NCBI GenBank assembly: GCA_030535605.1
Contig: JAUNRQ010000010.1
Coordinates: 1-47,458 of the forward strand
DNA: 47,458 nucleotides
Reading direction: 5' to 3'
Source: Pseudoxanthomonas suwonensis
GTDB lineage: Bacteria > Pseudomonadota > Gammaproteobacteria > Xanthomonadales > Xanthomonadaceae
Shown here: piece by piece, positions 26,849-35,793 of the stretch
How the letters are laid out: the number at the start of each line of letters is the position of its first letter
Position numbering within the stretch: the first letter of the stretch is position 1
Made by a program: the position numbers and the translations under genes
The notes under the pieces: generated by a model
Told to the model about the DNA's origin: nothing
The model's input: only the letters and a program-made list of their open reading frames with translations
Databases searched by the model: none

Positions 26849-29290
26849 ATGAACACCCCCGACGTCCTGCATGCCGACCCCGCTGCCGCCACTACGGCCG
26901 CATCCGCCTATCAAGCGCGCCCCGCCGAGCCGCCCACCAGCGAGAACTTCAGCCTGACCCCGCCCGCCACCGCCCACGCCATGACCGTCACCAAGCGCGA
27001 CGGCAGCCGCCAACCGGTGGACCTGAACAAGATCGTCCACGCCATCACCCGCTGCATCGAAGGGCTGCACGCGGTGGACCCGATGCGGGTCGCCACGCGC
27101 ACCATCTCCGGCCTGTACGACGGTGCCAGCACCCGCGAGCTGGACGAGCTGTCGATCCGCACCGCGGCGCTGTTGACCGGCGAGGAACCCGAATACGGCC
27201 GGCTGGCCGCGCGATTGCTGGCCAATGTCATCGCCAAGGAAGTGGCGGGACAGGAGATCCACGCCTTTTCGCAATCGGTGGCGCGCGGCCATGAGGTCGG
27301 ACTGATCAACGACCGTCTGCTCGATTTCGTCCAGATCAACGCGCGCAAGCTCAACGACGCCATCGAACTTGGCAATGACTGGCATTTCGACTATTTCGGC
27401 CTGCGCACGCTCTATGACCGCTACCTGCTGCGCCATCCGCACACGCGCAAGGTCATCGAAACCCCGCAGCAGTTCCTCCTGCGGATCGCCAGTGCGCTGA
27501 GCACCGAAGTGGGCGAGGCGATCACGCTGTACCGGACGATGAGTGCGCTGGAGTACATCCCCAGTTCCCCCACCCTGTTCAACGCCGGCACCCGCCACGA
27601 GCAACTGTCATCCTGCTTCCTGCTGGATTCGCCACAGGACACGCTGGAGTCGATCTACGCGAAGTACGGCGACATCGCCCAGCTGTCGAAGTTCAGCGGC
27701 GGCATCGGCGTCGGCTACAGCCGGGTGCGTGCGCGCGGATCGTTGATCCGCTCCACCAACGGGCATTCCAATGGCATCGTGCCGTGGCTGAAGACGCTGG
27801 ACGCCTCCGTGGCCGCGGTCAACCAGGGCGGCAAGCGCAAGGGCGCGGCCTGCGTGTACCTGGAAACCTGGCACGCGGACATCGAGGATTTCCTGGAGCT
27901 GCGCGACAACGCCGGTGACGACGCACGCCGCACCCACAACCTCAACATTGCCAACTGGGTACCGGACCTGTTCATGCAGCGGGTCGAGGCCGATGCCGAG
28001 TGGTCGCTGTTTGATCCGCATGCGGTACCGGAGCTGGTCGACGCCCACAACGAAGCGTTCGCGGCTGCCTACGTGCAGGCCGAACGCCAGGGCAAGGCGG
28101 TGCGCACATTGCCGGCGCGCAAGCTGTACGCGCGGATGATGCGCACGCTGGCGGAGACCGGCAACGGCTGGATGACCTTCAAGGACAAGTGCAACCGCGC
28201 GTCGAACCAGACGCTGCGCGCGCACAACGTCATCCACCTGTCCAACCTGTGCACGGAAATCCTCGAGGTCACCAGCGCCGAGGAAACGGCCGTCTGCAAT
28301 CTCGGATCGATCAACCTCGCCCGCCACCTCGACGCGCGCGGCGATTTCGATTTCGACAAGCTCGGCGAGACGGTACGGCAGGCGGTGATCCAGTTGGACC
28401 GGGTGATCGACCTCAACTTCTACCCGATCGAAACCGCACGCCGCGGCAACCTGCGCTGGCGCCCGGTCGGCCTGGGCTGCATGGGTCTGCAGGATGTGTT
28501 CTTCCGCCAGCGCCTGGCGTTCGACAGCCCGGAAGCCCGCGCCTTGTCGAAGCGGATCGCCGAGGCCATCTATTTCCACGCGCTGGACACCTCCTGCGAA
28601 CTGGCCATCGAGAAGGGCGCGCATCCGGCCTTCGGCGATACCCGTGCCAGCGTCGGTGCGTTGCAGTTCGATGCGTGGGACGTGCAGCCGGAAGCGCCCG
28701 AACGCTGGGACGCACTGCGCGAACGCATCCGCCAGCATGGCCTTCGCAACTCGCTGCTGATCGCCATCGCCCCGACCGCCACCATCGCCTCGATCGCCGG
28801 CTGCCACGAGTGCATCGAGCCGCAGGTCAGCAACCTGTTCAAGCGCGAGACGCTGTCCGGCGATTTCCTGCAGGTCAACCGCCATCTCGTCGGCGAACTG
28901 AAGGCGCTGGGCCTGTGGACGCCGGAGATGCGCGATGCGATCAAGCTGGCCGACGGCTCGGTCCAGGGCATCACCGCCATCCCCGAGAGCTTGCGTCGCA
29001 TCTACCGCACCGCCTGGGAACTGCCGATGCGTGCGCTGATCGACATGGCCGCCGAACGCGGCGCCTTCATCGACCAGTCCGCCTCGCTCAACCTGTTCAT
29101 GGAAAGCCCGAACATCGGCGCGCTGTCGTCCATGTACATGTATGCGTGGAAGCGCGGCCTGAAAACGACGTACTACCTGCGCTCGCGCCCGGCGACGCGG
29201 ATCGCCAAGACAACCGTGTCCGCGGCCACGCCGGCGCAGGCCGTGGCCTGTTCTCTCGAAAACCCCGAATCCTGCGAGGCCTGCCAATGA
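26849..29290 (+). CDS. nrdA: Class I ribonucleotide reductase, alpha subunit
   Basis: NrdA reduces ribonucleoside diphosphates to deoxyribonucleotides, using the radical made by NrdB. The 813-residue protein has an N-terminal ATP-cone (TVTKRDGSRQPVDLNKIVHA, about 45-135) for dATP inhibition. The catalytic barrel follows with SSCFLLDSPQDTLESIYAKY (first active-site Cys), FSGGIGVGYSRVRARG, NLCTEILEVTSAEETAVCNLGSINL (Asn-Cys-Glu radical residues) and a late Tyr pair near MYMYAWKRG. The C terminus CEACQ gives the CxxC that shuttles electrons from thioredoxin or glutaredoxin. ATG 26849 has GAGAGAGA upstream; a longer frame from 26741 is non-homologous. Stop and nrdB start overlap as ATGA. The cobalamin riboswitch upstream should turn the operon down when B12 is plentiful. 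Confidence 0.96.
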   Translation: MNTPDVLHADPAAATTAASAYQARPAEPPTSENFSLTPPATAHAMTVTKRDGSRQPVDLNKIVHAITRCIEGLHAVDPMRVATRTISGLYDGASTRELDELSIRTAALLTGEEPEYGRLAARLLANVIAKEVAGQEIHAFSQSVARGHEVGLINDRLLDFVQINARKLNDAIELGNDWHFDYFGLRTLYDRYLLRHPHTRKVIETPQQFLLRIASALSTEVGEAITLYRTMSALEYIPSSPTLFNAGTRHEQLSSCFLLDSPQDTLESIYAKYGDIAQLSKFSGGIGVGYSRVRARGSLIRSTNGHSNGIVPWLKTLDASVAAVNQGGKRKGAACVYLETWHADIEDFLELRDNAGDDARRTHNLNIANWVPDLFMQRVEADAEWSLFDPHAVPELVDAHNEAFAAAYVQAERQGKAVRTLPARKLYARMMRTLAETGNGWMTFKDKCNRASNQTLRAHNVIHLSNLCTEILEVTSAEETAVCNLGSINLARHLDARGDFDFDKLGETVRQAVIQLDRVIDLNFYPIETARRGNLRWRPVGLGCMGLQDVFFRQRLAFDSPEARALSKRIAEAIYFHALDTSCELAIEKGAHPAFGDTRASVGALQFDAWDVQPEAPERWDALRERIRQHGLRNSLLIAIAPTATIASIAGCHECIEPQVSNLFKRETLSGDFLQVNRHLVGELKALGLWTPEMRDAIKLADGSVQGITAIPESLRRIYRTAWELPMRALIDMAAERGAFIDQSASLNLFMESPNIGALSSMYMYAWKRGLKTTYYLRSRPATRIAKTTVSAATPAQAVACSLENPESCEACQ

Positions 29291-30303
29291 CCGCCCGATC
29301 CCCGCATCTGCTCGATCCCGGCTTCGAGCTCACCCTGCGCCCCATGCGCTACCCGCAGTTCTACGAGATGTACCGCAACGCGATCCGCAACACCTGGACG
29401 GTGGAGGAGATCGATTTCCAGATCGACATCAGCGACCTGCACGCGAAGATGACGCCGGCCGAGCGCCATCTGATCCATCGGCTGGTGGCGTTCTTCGCCA
29501 CCGGCGATTCCATCGTCGCCAACAACCTGGTGCTGAACCTGTACCAGCACCTCAATGCGCCGGAAGCGCGGATGTACCTGTCGCGGCAGCTGTACGAAGA
29601 AGCGCTGCACGTGCAGTTCTACCTGACCTTGCTGGACAACTACCTGCCGGACGCCGACCAGCGCGCGCAGGCATTCGCGGCGGTGGAGAACATCCCGTCG
29701 ATCAAGGCCAAGGCGGATTTCTGCGTCCGCTGGATCGATTCGATCCAGCAACTGGATCGCATCGAAACCCGCGAGCAGCGCCGCCAGTTCCTGCTCAACC
29801 AGATCTGCTTCGCCGCCTGCATCGAGGGCCTGTTCTTCTTCGGTGCCTTCGCCTACGTGTTCTACCTACGCTCGCGTGGCCTGCTGCCGGGGCTGGCCTC
29901 GGGGACCAACTGGGTGTTCCGCGACGAGTCGGCGCACATGGACTTCGCCTTCGAGTGCGTGCGCACCCTCCGCGAGGAAGAGCCCGACCTGTTCGATGCG
30001 GAACTGGAACAACAGGTCCGACAGATGCTGGAAGAAGCCATCGACTGCGAGATGCAGTTCGCCGAGGACGTGCTCTCGGGCGGTGTCGCCGGCATTTCGA
30101 CGCGCGACATGCGCCAGTACCTGCAGCACTGCGCCGACAACCACTTCGCCCGGCTCGGCATGGCCCGCGTCTACCACGTCCGCAATCCGCTGCCGTTCAT
30201 GGAGCTGCAGGACGTGCAGGAACTGACCAACTTCTTCGAACGCCGGGTCAGCGCGTACCAGGTCGGCGTGAGCGGCGAGGTCGGTTTCGACCACGCGTTC
30301 TGA
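29287..30303 (+). CDS. nrdB: Class I ribonucleotide reductase, beta subunit
   Basis: NrdB is the ferritin-like subunit that holds the metal cofactor and radical. The 338-residue protein shows the metal-ligand helices: TPAERHLIHRLVAFFATGDS, EEALHVQFY near residue 104 (Glu and His), CFAACIEGLFFFGAF (Glu) and RDESAHMDFAFE near 211 (Glu and His). The C terminus (SGEVGFDHAF) docks onto NrdA. The start ATG overlaps the nrdA stop, so the subunits are translationally coupled. The subclass (Ia, diiron, versus manganese forms) is not certain from sequence alone. Confidence 0.96.
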   Translation: MTARSPHLLDPGFELTLRPMRYPQFYEMYRNAIRNTWTVEEIDFQIDISDLHAKMTPAERHLIHRLVAFFATGDSIVANNLVLNLYQHLNAPEARMYLSRQLYEEALHVQFYLTLLDNYLPDADQRAQAFAAVENIPSIKAKADFCVRWIDSIQQLDRIETREQRRQFLLNQICFAACIEGLFFFGAFAYVFYLRSRGLLPGLASGTNWVFRDESAHMDFAFECVRTLREEEPDLFDAELEQQVRQMLEEAIDCEMQFAEDVLSGGVAGISTRDMRQYLQHCADNHFARLGMARVYHVRNPLPFMELQDVQELTNFFERRVSAYQVGVSGEVGFDHAF

Positions 30304-30325
30304 GCCTGCCCCCGGCGAAGCGCGC

Positions 30326-30670
30326 ATGACCGAGATCGTGTTTCCCGACCACAGCAACCACCTCGGCACGCTGTTCGGCGGACAGGCGCTGGCGTGGATG
30401 GACAAGGCGGCGTTCATTGCCGCCAGCCGCCACGCCCGACGCACGGTGGTGACCGCGCGCAGCGCACGGATCGACTTCAGCGCACCGGTGCCGACCGGAT
30501 CCATCGTCGAACTGGTCGCCCGCGTGGTCGAGGTCGGCCGGACCTCGATGCAGGTGGAGGTGGAACTGCACTGCGAGGACCTGCCCAGCGGCACGTCACG
30601 GCTGGCGACGCGCGGACGCTTCCGCATGGTGGCAGTGGATGGCGAGGGCGGCCGGTGGAAGTACGTGTAG
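30326..30670 (+). CDS. Acyl-CoA thioesterase, hotdog fold
   Basis: The 114-residue protein is a short YciA/BACH-type hotdog thioesterase. The N terminus FPDHSNHLGTLFGGQALAWM contains the conserved Asn-His-x-Gly-x-x-Phe-Gly-Gly that positions the thioester, followed by AAFIAASRHARRTVVTARSA and DFSAPVPTGSIVELVARVVE. Such enzymes hydrolyse acyl-CoAs in the cytoplasm; chain-length preference is unknown. It lies 22 bp after nrdB and may be cotranscribed, though no functional link is obvious. Its stop TAG touches the start of repeat copy 4. Confidence 0.9.
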   Translation: MTEIVFPDHSNHLGTLFGGQALAWMDKAAFIAASRHARRTVVTARSARIDFSAPVPTGSIVELVARVVEVGRTSMQVEVELHCEDLPSGTSRLATRGRFRMVAVDGEGGRWKYV

Positions 30671-30780
30671 CGAGGAACGAGTGACGAGAAGTGAGGAGTG
30701 AGTAGACGGAGCAAACGCGACGAGGCGTTCTCCGGCTGTTACTCACTCCTCACTCCTCGCTCCATCACTCACTTCTCGCC
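30671..30780. repeat. GAG/CTC long inverted repeat, copy 4
   Basis: It fills the entire 110-bp gap between the stops of the thioesterase gene and the convergent metY. GAGTGAGTA (30696-30704) pairs with TACTCACTC (30740-30748), and the apex forms GGAG plus AACGC (30708-30718) with GCGTT plus CTCC (30725-30733). With no U-run it may still serve as a bidirectional termination barrier. Confidence 0.87.
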
Positions 30781-32001
30781 TTACCCTCCCAGCGCCTGCT
30801 GCAGATCCGCCAGCAGGTCATCGATGTGCTCGATGCCGACGCACAGGCGCACGGTCTCCTGGCGGACGCCGGCGCGGGCCAGTTCGTCTTCCGACAACTG
30901 GCGGTGGGTGGTGCTGGCCGGGTGCGTGGCCAACGACTTGTTGTCGCCGATGTTGACCAGTCGGGTGAACAGTTGCAGCGCGTCGAGGAATCGTTCGCCC
31001 GCCGCGCGGCCATCGTCACCGGCGAGGCCGAAGGTCAGCAGGCCGGACGCGCGCCCCGCGAGCAGGCGTCGGGCGCGCGCATGGTCGGGGTGGTCGGGAA
31101 GGCCGGCGTAGCTGACCCACGCCACCTTCGGGTGCGCCTGCAGGTACTCGGCGACCTTCTGCGTGTTGGCGCAGATGCGGTCCATGCGCAACGGCAGGGT
31201 TTCCAGGCCTTGCAGGATCTGGAAGGCGTTGAACGGCGAGAGCGCCGCCCCGGTGTTGCGCAGCGGCACCACCCGCGCGCGGCCGATGAAGGCGGCCTCG
31301 CCCAGCGCTTCGGTGTAGACCACGCCGTGGTAGCTGGGATCGGGGGTGGTCAGTTGCGGAAAGCGTTCGCCATGCGCGGCCCACGGGAAGCGGCCGCTGT
31401 CGATGATCGCGCCGCCGATCGAGGTGCCATGACCACCGATGTACTTGGTCAGCGAATGCACCACGATGTCGGCGCCATGCTCGATCGGCCGCAGCAGGTA
31501 GGGCGAGGCCACGGTGTTGTCGACGATCAGCGGCACGCCATGGCGATGCGCGAGCGCGGCCAACGCCGGGATGTCGACGACGATGCCCGAGGGATTGCCG
31601 ATGCTCTCGACGTAGATCGCCTTGGTGCGCGCGTCGATCAACGCCTCGATACGGGCTTCGAAGCCCTCGCGCTCCTGGTCGTCGGCGAAACGGGTTTCGA
31701 TGCCGAACTGCGGCAGCGTGTGCGCGAACAGGTTCCAGGTGCCGCCGTACAGCGACGCCGCGCTGACGATGTTGTCGCCCTGCGCGGCGATGGTCTGGAT
31801 GGCATAGGTGATCGCCGCCTGGCCGGACGCCAGCGCCAGCGCGCCGACGCCACCCTCCAGCGCCGCCAGCCGCTGCTCCAGCACGTCGCAGGTCGGATTC
31901 ATGATGCGCGTGTAGATGTTGCCGGGGGTCTTCAGGTCGAACAGGTCGGCCGCGTGCTGGGCGCTGTCGAACGCGTAGGCGACGGTCTGGTAGATCGGCA
32001 C
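30781..32001 (-). CDS. metY: O-acetylhomoserine sulfhydrylase, start uncertain
   Basis: This is a PLP enzyme of the Cys/Met metabolism family that makes homocysteine (or cysteine) from O-acetylhomoserine and sulfide. Markers are MPIYQTVAYAFDSAQHAADL, YTRIMNPTCDVLEQRLAALE, the SLYGGTWNLF loop, and the PLP lysine in VHSLTKYIGGHGTSIGG. GTG 32001 is the first standard start in frame, but conserved sequence continues upstream without a stop: FETLAVHAGYQPDPTTRSVA is encoded at about 32002-32061. That longer protein would begin with PTHRF after an ATC codon at 32074-32076, where an ATG would be expected. Either ATC is used, the start was lost by mutation, or the base is wrong. It converges on the thioesterase gene through repeat copy 4 and diverges from nadE. 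Confidence 0.9.
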   Translation of the reverse strand: MPIYQTVAYAFDSAQHAADLFDLKTPGNIYTRIMNPTCDVLEQRLAALEGGVGALALASGQAAITYAIQTIAAQGDNIVSAASLYGGTWNLFAHTLPQFGIETRFADDQEREGFEARIEALIDARTKAIYVESIGNPSGIVVDIPALAALAHRHGVPLIVDNTVASPYLLRPIEHGADIVVHSLTKYIGGHGTSIGGAIIDSGRFPWAAHGERFPQLTTPDPSYHGVVYTEALGEAAFIGRARVVPLRNTGAALSPFNAFQILQGLETLPLRMDRICANTQKVAEYLQAHPKVAWVSYAGLPDHPDHARARRLLAGRASGLLTFGLAGDDGRAAGERFLDALQLFTRLVNIGDNKSLATHPASTTHRQLSEDELARAGVRQETVRLCVGIEHIDDLLADLQQALGG

Positions 32002-32108
32002 CGCGACCGATCTGGTGGTCGGATCCGGCTGGTAGCCGGCGTGGACGGCCAGGGTTTCGAATCGGTGCGTAGGGATGGCAGTGGCTGCTGGACAGGGCTG
32101 CCAACCGT

Positions 32109-32114
32109 AGCATA
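32109..32114 (-). promoter_or_regulatory. Putative -10 box for metY
   Basis: On the minus strand TATGCT lies just downstream of the palindrome at 32115-32148, placing transcription start near 32101 and about 25 nt before the ATC at 32076. This spacing favours initiation at 32076 rather than at GTG 32001. Confidence 0.35.
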
Positions 32115-32148
32115 TTGAATCGCTTCATTCGCATGAAGCGATATTCAA
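32115..32148. promoter_or_regulatory. Palindromic operator candidate upstream of metY
   Basis: CGCTTCAT (32121-32128), four bases, ATGAAGCG (32133-32140) form a perfect dyad. It extends outward to TTGAAT on the left and ATTCAA on the right after a 2-bp offset. The core also fits TTCAT-N4-ATGAA. It lies in the metY-nadE divergent region, over the expected -35 of metY, and probably binds a dimeric regulator of methionine or SAM metabolism; the regulator is not identified. Confidence 0.6.
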
Positions 32149-32236
32149 ATGACCCGCCTCAGCCCTCCCTGTCAGTGGCAGTGGCCTGGTGCGTTCCGCC
32201 CGACGGTACTGACGGGCCTTTGCCGCTGCGCCCCAC

Positions 32237-32242
32237 TACACT
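32237..32242 (+). promoter_or_regulatory. Putative -10 box for nadE
   Basis: TACACT lies 26 bp before the nadE ATG, the same word and a similar distance as before the acid phosphatase gene (42352-42357). Confidence 0.45.
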
Positions 32243-32268
32243 GGCACCCCCGCGTTCCGGAGCCGCCC

Positions 32269-33906
32269 ATGACCCTGCGCATCGCCCTGGCCCAGTTCGA
32301 CTTCCCGGTCGGCGACATCACCGGCAACACTCGGCGCATCGAGCGGATGATCGCCGAGGCGCGCGACGAGTTCGGTGCCGAGATCGTGCTGTTCCCCGAG
32401 CTGGCGCTCAGCGGCTACCCGCCGGAAGACCTGCTGTTGCGACCGGCCTTCCTGCGGGAGTGCGAGGCTGCGCTTCAGGCGATCGCGGCGCAGACGCATG
32501 GCATCACCGCGGTCGTCGGCTGGCCTGAGGCCGCGGGCAGCGTGCTCTACAACAGCGCCAGCGTGCTCGCCGACGGCCAGGTCCAGCGCACCTACCGCAA
32601 GCGCGAGCTGCCCAACGACACCGTGTTCGACGAGCGCCGCTACTTCCGCGTTGATCCGGATGGCGGCTCGTGCGTGTTCGAGGTCAACGGCGTGCGCGTG
32701 GGCGTGATCATCTGCGAGGACCTGTGGTACCCGGAACCGCTGCACGATACGGTCGTGCACGGCGCGCAGCTGGTGCTGGTGCCGAACGCCTCGCCGTTCG
32801 AGCGCGGCAAGCACGCGCGCCGGGATGCACTGCTGGCCGCGCGAAGCCGCGACGAACGCGTGGCCATTGCCTATCTCAACGTCGTCGGTGGACAGGACTC
32901 GCTGGTGTTCGATGGTGCGTCGCTGGTGGCCGATGCCGGAGGCACCGTGCATCCGGCGGCGGTCGCGTTCGAGGAGCAATGGCTGGTGGTCGACTTCGAC
33001 GCCGAAACCGGCGGGTTCAGCCCGCTGGTCTGGGTCGATGACGGCGACGAGAGCATGGATGCGCTGGCATGGCGCGCGGTCACCCGTGGCATCCGTGACT
33101 ACTTCGCCAAGAACGGCTTCTCGCAGGCGTGGCTTGGACTGTCCGGCGGGCTGGATTCGTCCGTGGTGCTGGCGATGGCGGTCGACGCACTGGGAGCGGA
33201 CAACGTCACCGCCGTGCGCTTGCCCTCGCGCTTCACCGCCGGGCTGTCCAACGACCTCGCGGCCGAACAGTGCGAGGCCCTCGGGGTGAAGATGCTGACC
33301 CTGCCGATCGAAGGCCCGCATCAGGCGATGCTCGATGCGCTGGCCGACACCTTCACCGGGCGCGAGCCGGATACCACCGAAGAGAACCTGCAATCGCGCA
33401 TCCGCGGCATGCTGATGATGGCGCTTTCCAACAAGTTCGGCGGGCTGCTGCTGACCACCGGCAACAAGAGCGAGTACGCGGTGGGCTACGCCACCATCTA
33501 TGGCGACATGAACGGTGGCTACGCGCCGCTCAAGGACCTGTACAAGACGGAAGTCTACGGGCTGGCGAAATGGCGGAACACCGTTGGCGGCTCGCCGGTG
33601 ATCCCGCCGGGCGTGATTTCCCGCCCCCCCTCGGCCGAACTTCGCGCCAACCAGACCGACCAGGACTCCCTGCCCGCCTACGACGTGCTCGATGCGATCC
33701 TGCTGCGGCATATCGACCAGGAGCAGTCCGCGCACACGATTGCGCAGGCGGGTTTCTCGCCTGACGTCGTGCGCCGGGTGCTGGACCTGGTGCGGACCAG
33801 CGAGTGGAAACGCCAGCAATCGGCCACCGGTCCGAAGGTGTCCCGGCGCGCCTTCGGGCGCGAACGCCGCTACCCGATCAGCAACGGCTACCGCGAAAAC
33901 GACTGA
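32269..33906 (+). CDS. nadE: Glutamine-dependent NAD+ synthetase
   Basis: This 545-residue enzyme amidates nicotinic acid adenine dinucleotide to NAD+, with ammonia channelled from glutamine. The N-terminal nitrilase-like glutaminase has its triad in [15 protein letters not shown] (Glu), [18 protein letters not shown] (Lys) and [13 protein letters not shown] (Cys). The C-terminal synthetase has the P-loop [19 protein letters not shown] near 295, [20 protein letters not shown], and the late DxILxxxID-like segment [17 protein letters not shown] 32269 begins [20 protein letters not shown], as homologues do. The 3' end overlaps the convergent lipid kinase gene by 19 bp. Confidence 0.96.
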   Translation: MTLRIALAQFDFPVGDITGNTRRIERMIAEARDEFGAEIVLFPELALSGYPPEDLLLRPAFLRECEAALQAIAAQTHGITAVVGWPEAAGSVLYNSASVLADGQVQRTYRKRELPNDTVFDERRYFRVDPDGGSCVFEVNGVRVGVIICEDLWYPEPLHDTVVHGAQLVLVPNASPFERGKHARRDALLAARSRDERVAIAYLNVVGGQDSLVFDGASLVADAGGTVHPAAVAFEEQWLVVDFDAETGGFSPLVWVDDGDESMDALAWRAVTRGIRDYFAKNGFSQAWLGLSGGLDSSVVLAMAVDALGADNVTAVRLPSRFTAGLSNDLAAEQCEALGVKMLTLPIEGPHQAMLDALADTFTGREPDTTEENLQSRIRGMLMMALSNKFGGLLLTTGNKSEYAVGYATIYGDMNGGYAPLKDLYKTEVYGLAKWRNTVGGSPVIPPGVISRPPSAELRANQTDQDSLPAYDVLDAILLRHIDQEQSAHTIAQAGFSPDVVRRVLDLVRTSEWKRQQSATGPKVSRRAFGRERRYPISNGYREND

Positions 33907-34874
33907 GCGCGCACCTCGCTCCCGTCGCTGGCGCCTTCGCCTGCGCGCGCCAGCAGCGGCGAATCCGGCGGAAGGTGCAGGCGCAGCCGCGCCGGCACGC
34001 AGTCGATGCGGAACTGGTCGGCGTCGACCGGTTCGCCGTCGAGGTTCAGGGTCAGCGGCACCGGCGTGCTGATCCGGACCCACGGCAGCTGCCTGCGCAG
34101 GGCGACCTGGTCCAGCGCCGCGGCCCGGCCTTCGCCGATCAGCGTGCCGATGGTCGCCAGCACTTCACCGTCCAGCGGCGGCACCACCGTCACGTCCAGC
34201 AGGCCGTCATCGACCTGCGCACCGGGACACAACACCTGGCCACCGCCGGCCTGGCGGCCGTTGCCGATGCCCAGGGCGATGAAATCGCCGGCGTGCTCGA
34301 ATCCCGGCCCCTGCAGGCGCACGTGCAGCGGGTCGATGCGACCCAGCTTGGACAGGCCGGTGAGCACGTAGGCCAGGCCGCCAAGCATCTTCTTCAGCCC
34401 CTCGTTGGTCTCGGTGGTCACCGCGGTGCCGAAGCCGCCGCTGGCAAGGTTCAGCGCCCACTGCACGCGACCGGCGGCCTCGATCCGCAGCATGTCGACC
34501 GGCATTGCCGCCCGATCCAGCACCAGCGCCAGCGCCTCGTCCGGCGGCAGCGGGATGCCGGCGGCGCTGGCGAAGTCGTTGGCGGTGCCGAGGGCAAGGA
34601 TTCCCAGCGTGGGCACCCGATTGCCGTCGGCATCCAGCGCCAGCAACGCGTTGGCCACCGCGCCAAGCGTGCCGTCGCCGCCGGCCGCGACCACGGTCTG
34701 CGCGCCGGCGGCAGCCGCTTCCTGCACATGGCGCCGGGCATCGCCGGTTTCCCAGGTCACGCGCACGTCGATCCGGTGGCCGCGCGTGCGCGCGTCGGCG
34801 ACGGCCCGGCGCACGCATTCATCGGCCGAGGCCTTGCCATTGAGCACCAGCCAGAGGTTGCGGGGGGTTCCCAT
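33888..34874 (-). CDS. YegS-type diacylglycerol/lipid kinase
   Basis: The 328-residue protein has the diacylglycerol kinase catalytic fold: nucleotide-binding [12 protein letters not shown] near the start, [18 protein letters not shown] near 65 with the GGDGT signature, [12 protein letters not shown] near 100, and the second-domain segment [13 protein letters not shown] and [13 protein letters not shown]. This is the YegS/DgkB-like family that phosphorylates lipids such as diacylglycerol or phosphatidylglycerol in the membrane; the exact lipid is not known. ATG 34874 begins [16 protein letters not shown]. Its stop lies inside the 3' end of nadE on the other strand. Confidence 0.92.
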   Translation of the reverse strand: MGTPRNLWLVLNGKASADECVRRAVADARTRGHRIDVRVTWETGDARRHVQEAAAAGAQTVVAAGGDGTLGAVANALLALDADGNRVPTLGILALGTANDFASAAGIPLPPDEALALVLDRAAMPVDMLRIEAAGRVQWALNLASGGFGTAVTTETNEGLKKMLGGLAYVLTGLSKLGRIDPLHVRLQGPGFEHAGDFIALGIGNGRQAGGGQVLCPGAQVDDGLLDVTVVPPLDGEVLATIGTLIGEGRAAALDQVALRRQLPWVRISTPVPLTLNLDGEPVDADQFRIDCVPARLRLHLPPDSPLLARAGEGASDGSEVRAQSFSR

Positions 34875-35004
34875 GCGCGCATCGTGGCGGCAGGTGCGTC
34901 ATTCGGGCATGAACGCGCGGTTACCGTTTGCGGTCCGATCATCTGCGCGGGTCGCGTCTGCGAACCGCAGCACATTCGTCATGCGATTGTCACCGTTGAT
35001 CGGT

Positions 35005-35105
35005 AACGTAAAAGGTCATAGCCAAGGACGAACCGCGGAGACAGGATGTCTCCAGCTCTTCCGGAACCGGCCGGTGCGCAGGCACTTCGGCCGGTTCTTC
35101 CTTTC
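35005..35105 (+). ncRNA. Candidate small RNA between lipid kinase and rpe
   Basis: The gap 34875-35103 has no gene, but on the plus strand it holds two strong hairpins. The first is GGAGACA (35037-35043), GGA, TGTCTCC (35047-35053). The second is GAACCGGCCG (35064-35073) with CGGCCGGTTC (35088-35097), extended by GTGC/GCAC, followed by TTCCTTTC. The second looks like an intrinsic terminator oriented plus, yet no plus-strand gene ends there. A transcript from near 35005 of about 100 nt would fit. The 5' end is a guess; possible promoter words are TTGTCA (34988-34993) and the AT-rich GTAACGTAAAA. Confidence 0.45.
35064..35105 (+). terminator. Rho-independent terminator, plus strand
   Basis: A stem of 10 perfect pairs plus four inner pairs with a 2-nt bulge is followed by TTCCTTTC. 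On the minus strand the bases after the stem are CCGGAAG, so it is not a good terminator for rpe. Confidence 0.65.
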
Positions 35106-35793
35106 AGGCGCTGACGCCGCGCGCGCGCTCGGCCGCCTGCTTCATCCGTGCCACGACCGCGGCGTAATCCGGCTGGCCGAAAATGGCCGAGCCGGCGACG
35201 AAGGTATCGGCACCGGCGGCGGCAATCTCGCCGATGTTCTCCGGCTTGACCCCGCCGTCGATCTCCAGCCGGATCGGCTTGCCCAGCGCATCGATGCGGC
35301 GACGCACCGCGCGCAGCTTGTCCAGCGTGGCCGGGATGAAGGCCTGGCCGCCGAAGCCGGGGTTGACCGACATCAGCAGCACGAAATCCAGTTCCTCCAG
35401 CACCCAGTCCAGCACCTCCACCGGGGTCGCCGGATTCAGCACCAAGCCAGCCTGGCAGCCATGCGACTTGATCAACTGGATGCTGCGATGCACGTGGCGG
35501 CTGGCTTCCGGGTGGAAGCTGACCAGGCTGGCGCCGGCCTTGGCGAACATGGGGATGATCGCGTCCACCGGCTCCACCATCAGGTGCACGTCGATCGGCG
35601 CGGTGACGCCGTGCTTGCGCAGGGCCTCGCAGACCAGCGGACCGATCGTCAGGTTGGGCACGTAATGGTTGTCCATCACGTCGAAATGCACCCAGTCGGC
35701 GCCGGCCGACAGCACGTTGTCGACTTCTTCGCCCAAGCGGGCGAAGTCGGCGGACAGGATCGACGGGGCGATGACGGTGGGCTGGTGGCTCAT
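35104..35793 (-). CDS. rpe: Ribulose-phosphate 3-epimerase
   Basis: Rpe interconverts ribulose 5-phosphate and xylulose 5-phosphate in the pentose phosphate pathway. The 229-residue TIM-barrel protein shows [17 protein letters not shown] (Ser and Asp), [19 protein letters not shown] (His/Asp metal site), DVHLMVEP, the family motif [14 protein letters not shown], and [11 protein letters not shown] with the catalytic Asp near 180, then phosphate-binding VAGSAIFG. Its ATG overlaps the stop of the DnaJ-domain gene (ATGA), so the two are coupled. Confidence 0.96.
   Translation of the reverse strand: MSHQPTVIAPSILSADFARLGEEVDNVLSAGADWVHFDVMDNHYVPNLTIGPLVCEALRKHGVTAPIDVHLMVEPVDAIIPMFAKAGASLVSFHPEASRHVHRSIQLIKSHGCQAGLVLNPATPVEVLDWVLEELDFVLLMSVNPGFGGQAFIPATLDKLRAVRRRIDALGKPIRLEIDGGVKPENIGEIAAAGADTFVAGSAIFGQPDYAAVVARMKQAAERARGVSA

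Noticed and set aside
35064..35105. Terminator of rpe on the minus strand
   Set aside because: On the minus strand the bases after the stem are CCGGAAG, without a U-run; the pyrimidine tail is on the plus-strand side.
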